Part shown: in pieces, positions 5,701 to 7,570 of the stretch | Layout: each line of letters opens with the position of its first letter | How positions within the stretch are numbered: position 1 is the first letter of the stretch | DNA from: an uncultured Treponema sp. | Lineage (GTDB): Bacteria; Spirochaetota; Spirochaetia; Treponematales; Treponemataceae | DNA: 7,570 nucleotides | Assembly (NCBI GenBank): GCA_937893155.1 | Contig: CALBGU010000040.1 | Coordinates: 1-7,570 of the forward strand | Reading direction: 5' to 3' | Made by a program: the position numbers and the translations under genes | The notes under the pieces: model-generated | The model's database searches: none | Told to the model about the DNA's origin: nothing | Seen by the model: the letters and a program-made list of their open reading frames with translations, nothing else

Positions 5701-7570
5701 ACAAATTGCCCGCTGCCTGAGAGTGCAAGCAGATGGTCTTCCGCGCCTTTGAGCGTGAGCTCATTCGATACTGTTTGTGTATCTGATACAGTGAGCGTTT
5801 TTCCGCCCGTGTCTGCCGTGAGGTTATAGAATGTAGAGCTGCCCGAAATTGTCGCGTCATCGGTGAAAACAACCGTGCTATTGTTGTGCGTAAATGTTCC
5901 GTTGTTTGTAAAATCCCCTGCAAGCGTAACGATAGAGCTTGCGGCAGGAGTGAACGTTGCATTAGAAGTGATTTCAAGCGATTGTGCGCTAAATGCCCCG
6001 TTTGCCGTTGCCGTGCCGTAATTCACTGTAACTTTGCCAAGCGGAACTGTTGAGCCGACTGCACCCACTATTGTGATATTCCCAGTGCCTCCAGCAGCTG
6101 TCTTTGTGTTTTTTAAGATTATATTTTGCCCGTATGCTGTTGTACCATTAACGGAAGAACTTAAAGTAATCGTATGTACAGACGAGAAAGTTGTATTTGT
6201 AGCGGCTACTGTTACTTCACCTGTAAGAGTAATTTGCCCATTAGATACAACACCTAATGTTGTTGCACCTTTTGCGTTTAATGCAATAGATTCACCCTCA
6301 ACCCGTGTTGTTCCCGAAACTTTGATGTCGCCTGTAGACGTTACATCTGCTTTGAAAACCGCGTTTCCCGTAACAGTAAGACCGTTTGACAAGGCTGTGT
6401 TGTTGCTACTAACTGTTGATTCAAATGTAATTGTTCCGCCCTTGAAATAAGACGGTTTTCCGCCCAGCGTAACAGTTCCTCTGTAGGTCTGATTTCCTGC
6501 GTCCGCAGTTGTATCAATAGTTCCTGATACTGTTGTTGCAACAGGAATTTCAAGACCACCCGAAGAAACTGAAAATATCGTGTTTGTATTATTGGTGAGC
6601 GTTCCGACAGTTCCGAAACTAATGCTTCCGCCCGTCATTGCGCAATTGAATGTGCTGACGGTTGAGGTTTGTCCGTTGTTCTTTGCATTGAATGCAATCG
6701 TGCCGCTGCCAGAGAGATTCAGTTCGCCCGCTACGGTTAATGCGCCGTTGAATGTCGCACTGCCCGAAATATCGCAGTTTCCCGATACCTCAATGTCTGC
6801 GTTCGCCGTCGCACTGCCCGAAATCGTGAGATTTGCGTAATCTGTCGTACCGAAATCTGTAACAGTCAGCCCCGTGCTTGCATAATCCACCGTGCCGCTG
6901 TGTGCCGTGTCGTTAATTGCGTTTGTGCCGTTGGTAATGCGCCCCGAGGACTTATAAACGATTGTGCCGTAATTAGAGAAAGCAGAGCTTGTGCCTGTAA
7001 CATTTACATTATCGCTTGTGTTTAGCGTGAGCTTTGCGTCGTGCGTCGTTTCGTCTTTTGTGCCGATAACAAGGGTATTCAGATAATACGAAGCCTCCGC
7101 AACAGGATAATTTGTCAAGCCGTCAGGGATAATAACGTCGTCTTCCCCTGTTGTCGTACCTGTGCTTACCACTCCTGGAACAACGCCTATATCCCAGTTC
7201 GCTGCTGTTGCCCACGCCGTCGAAGTCGCACCCTTCCAAATGTATTTCAAATCCGAGAATTTCCAGCCGTTATTATAAATGTCTGTATATGGCGTTGTGC
7301 TATCTGTACGTTTGCTGCTCGTTACAGGAAACGCGCCTGCAATAACGTTTCCCGCAGTTTTGACGATTTTGATTGAGCTACCAATAGAAAGATATTCGCC
7401 CGAAAAATTGCCAGTAGCAACAAAATAGTTATCTCCTGCGATTTTCAGCAAAGAGCCAGACTCACCCGTGAGCGTAAGATTTCCCGAAATTGTTTGCACT
7501 GCGTTTACGGTGAGCGTAATGTCGCCTTTTTCCGCGACAAAATCCGTGAATGTGTTCGCACCCGAAATCG
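2781..7570 (-). CDS. Giant beta-strand-repeat surface protein with FlgD-like C-terminal domain (N-terminus beyond window)
   Basis: At least 1595 residues are visible and the frame stays open to base 7570. The GTG at 7499 is an internal Val in a repeat, so the start and any signal peptide are outside. Residues are numbered from base 7499. Heads of a long repeat start before residue 1, at ~527 and at ~1050; GxYLSIGS recurs at 34, 608 and 1132. Between heads the sequence is Ser/Thr/Gly/Asn-rich with strand patterns such as LTVSG and ISGSATFNG, nearly free of cysteine, and probably folds as beta-helix or stacked beta structure. After 1178 come an Ig-like domain (~1181-1307), a less clear beta domain (~1308-1477) and a FlgD-like Ig fold (~1478-1572). 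Repeats of this style occur in large exported adhesin-like proteins of several Gram-negative phyla, so surface display or secretion is inferred; ligand unknown. Stop is TAG. It lies 165 bases upstream of the transporter start on the same strand, with no clear terminator between. Confidence 0.85.
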   Translation of the reverse strand, partial: ISGANTFTDFVAEKGDITLTVNAVQTISGNLTLTGESGSLLKIAGDNYFVATGNFSGEYLSIGSSIKIVKTAGNVIAGAFPVTSSKRTDSTTPYTDIYNNGWKFSDLKYIWKGATSTAWATAANWDIGVVPGVVSTGTTTGEDDVIIPDGLTNYPVAEASYYLNTLVIGTKDETTHDAKLTLNTSDNVNVTGTSSAFSNYGTIVYKSSGRITNGTNAINDTAHSGTVDYASTGLTVTDFGTTDYANLTISGSATANADIEVSGNCDISGSATFNGALTVAGELNLSGSGTIAFNAKNNGQTSTVSTFNCAMTGGSISFGTVGTLTNNTNTIFSVSSGGLEIPVATTVSGTIDTTADAGNQTYRGTVTLGGKPSYFKGGTITFESTVSSNNTALSNGLTVTGNAVFKADVTSTGDIKVSGTTRVEGESIALNAKGATTLGVVSNGQITLTGEVTVAATNTTFSSVHTITLSSSVNGTTAYGQNIILKNTKTAAGGTGNITIVGAVGSTVPLGKVTVNYGTATANGAFSAQSLEITSNATFTPAASSIVTLAGDFTNNGTFTHNNSTVVFTDDATISGSSTFYNLTADTGGKTLTVSDTQTVSNELTLKGAEDHLLALSGSGQFVAAKANVTGEYLSIGSSIKIGESSTIIAGAFSVAYSAPDTANGATVASCYANGWKFSSLLIKWTGATSTDWATESNWDLGIVPGSTNLEDAKVIIPDSLSNYPLTSSVYTVGSITVGTENATTHNATLTLGANITAADTITNYATLKLASFDVTATEIKNYGTLNLAGSQTITGTKTNGANSSVEYFGTGLTSLPWGASYVNLSFVTGAAGSITDSLTVSGATTIANGSTNTLSLTSNENAFSGGVVLNGAGTISLNANSTISLKKASDTTKMTCNSLALNNSATTDSALEAAYITIGTATTLLAGGAVSATNTLTNNGTLALGTNALSFGSYTGTSDKITATAGGSITQSGSTASAISLFSLTPSGTAVFTLNGGNGLTLTTATYNATPLKTTGTVNTAVTTGTDKIGALTVSSGTTTLSGNTAITSVSIASGATLSVGSTAKDAYSITVSGNWTNSGTFSAKNSTVVFSKIASISGATTFYNLRCAAGGSTLSISDTQTILGALTLSGEEDNLLSLAGSGQFVAILSEYSGNYLSIGSKITIAESAGNVVSGTFEAKNSQPSSASEYSVVYKNGWKIVNKLAIIKTIAPVGSNSIYIAFNSMLYSPDGALLTTATDISSVSSTFAVQKNGEDIYRATAAKIVENSNGESGIIITISGRITLDDVKNADLAVTETSTVFFGEGGKMLSPLTHCVSHVVAGAVEVLYAKPNLSEDLPDAYTARNFSKDSGEDGKVLFSAEDGYSVTVSTHIATAADANGNLDFTLDFSDSLLMYAKKSSPKSSDTSLYENVPSIAGKTAGASYLRNFTLDFASSALSGAQAGDAVEFMFVLADSSGNVFTRSLDGNKTTTLPVLRQTDSSDPRTLDTWRFTLSDIKAQRGGVTILNNVINSLQKEQTTIVVDTPSSGTLSVYVMTLDGRIVRTLSKSRVKAGKHYFTWNGTNGAGKSVARGMYFVRVLSADIDETRKVLVIKE
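2784..3068 (-). other. FlgD-like / secretion-type C-terminal Ig domain of the giant protein
   Basis: Residues ~1478-1572. It starts with RGGVTILNNVIN, followed by beta strands SVYVMTLDGRIVRTL (1509-1523), GKHYFTWNGTNGAGKSVARG (1531-1550) and MYFVRVL (1551-1557), and ends DETRKVLVIKE. The order 'G-x-VRTL ... W-G-T-N-x-G-K-x-V-A-x-G-x-Y-F-V' is that of FlgD-type Ig folds and of type A C-terminal sorting domains of large exported proteins. It probably serves as a rigid C-terminal anchor or export tag. Which secretion route uses it cannot be told from this window. Confidence 0.72.
3579..3959 (-). other. Ig-like domain of the giant protein
   Basis: Residues ~1181-1307. The sequence changes from the Ser/Thr/Gly repeat style to a more mixed composition with alternating strands: SNSIYIAFNS, FAVQKNGEDIYRATAAK, IIITISGRITLDDV, AVTETSTVFF and AVEVLYAKP. 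The pattern is that of an extracellular Ig-like or SbsA-like domain, but I see no diagnostic motif. It follows the third repeat head directly. Confidence 0.45.
3966..4352 (-). repeat. Repeat module 3 of the giant protein (truncated head)
   Basis: Residues ~1050-1178. It matches module 2 from NWTNSGTF and NSTVVFS (1053-1070) through ISGATTFYNL (1075-1084), SISDTQT (1094-1100), GSGQFVA (1119-1125), GNYLSIGS (1132-1139) and NGWKIVN (1174-1180). It then stops. The W-GATST-W and IIP-NYP part is missing and an Ig-like domain follows at once. The module therefore splits at NGWK into separable halves. Confidence 0.85.
5313..5921 (-). repeat. Repeat module 2 of the giant protein (complete head)
   Basis: Residues ~527-729. 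Order of blocks: DFTNNGTF and NSTVVF (529-545), ISGSSTFYNL (551-560), GGKTLTVSDTQT (565-576), LTLKGAEDHLLAL (581-593), GSGQFVA (595-601), GEYLSIGSSIKI (608-619), NGWKFSSL (651-658), WTGATSTDWATESNW (662-676), VIIPDSLSNYP (692-702), TTHNATLTLG (721-730). This is the only complete copy in the window and the best reference for defining the module. Confidence 0.88.
7023..7570 (-). repeat. Repeat module 1 of the giant protein (cut by window edge)
   Basis: Codes for the first visible head. It begins at the window edge with ISGANTFTDF, equivalent to ISGSSTFYNL in module 2. It continues through GEYLSIGSSIKI (34-45), NGWKFSDL (77-84), the W-GATST-W segment with NWDIGVVPG (101-109), VIIPDGLTNYP (122-132) and TTHDAKLTL (151-159). 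The same blocks in the same order recur in module 2. Conservation is at the protein level and codon choices differ, so the duplication is not recent. Confidence 0.85.

Noticed and set aside
6034..6840. Two more plus-strand open frames (6034-6450 and 6580-6840) rich in Val, Pro and Leu
   Set aside because: Same antisense artefact of the repeat region as at 4261-5106. They show the same composition and no recognisable domain.
7497..7499. GTG as start codon of the giant gene
   Set aside because: The frame continues upstream to base 7570 with sequence (ISGANTFTDF...LTVNAVQTISG) that aligns with modules 2 and 3, so this GTG is an internal valine.

Overview
The window looks like a chromosomal piece of a Gram-negative, host- or rumen-associated bacterium. 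A Treponema-like spirochaete is my best guess. The basis is recall: the end of the giant surface protein (an RGGVTILNNVIN stretch, then a FlgD-type Ig fold ending in 'DETRKVLVIKE') resembles C-termini I associate with treponemal proteins. Fibrobacter-like or Bacteroidota-like bacteria also make proteins of this style, so the taxon is not proven. No RNA gene, CRISPR array, insertion sequence or phage gene is visible.

Layout. Bases 1-245 (+) hold the last ~80 codons of an alpha/beta hydrolase, cut by the window edge. A 68-base gap with short repeated sequences separates it from three genes on the minus strand. In transcription order (right to left) these are: a giant beta-strand-repeat surface protein (2781 to beyond 7570, start outside the window); a 12-helix major facilitator transporter (1437-2615); and a membrane-bound diguanylate cyclase (314-1393). 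The transporter and cyclase are 43 bases apart and are probably one transcription unit. A sigma70-like promoter candidate (2730-2759) and a 15-base perfect palindrome abutting the transporter's Shine-Dalgarno (2629-2643) lie in the 165-base gap between the giant gene and the transporter.

The giant protein fills about 63% of the window. The visible part is built from a long-period repeat of 524-574 residues. Each unit starts with a conserved head (ISGxxTFYNL ... SDTQT ... GSGQFVA ... GxYLSIGS ... NGWK), continues in two units with a W-GATST-W-NW-VPG / IIP-NYP segment, and then runs through several hundred residues of Ser/Thr/Gly/Asn-rich beta strands. The third head breaks off right after NGWK and passes into Ig-like domains and a FlgD-like terminal domain. 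This suggests an exported, surface-displayed or secreted adhesin-like protein.

The other genes have ordinary family assignments. The cyclase carries both the GG(D/E)EF active-site motif and an RxxD inhibitory site, so it should make c-di-GMP under feedback control. The pairing of a transporter with a cyclase, and the dyad at the transporter's ribosome-binding site, are the regulatory points most worth following. I did not find strong evidence for a wholly new system. The clearest unusual structure is the modular giant protein and its third, truncated repeat.
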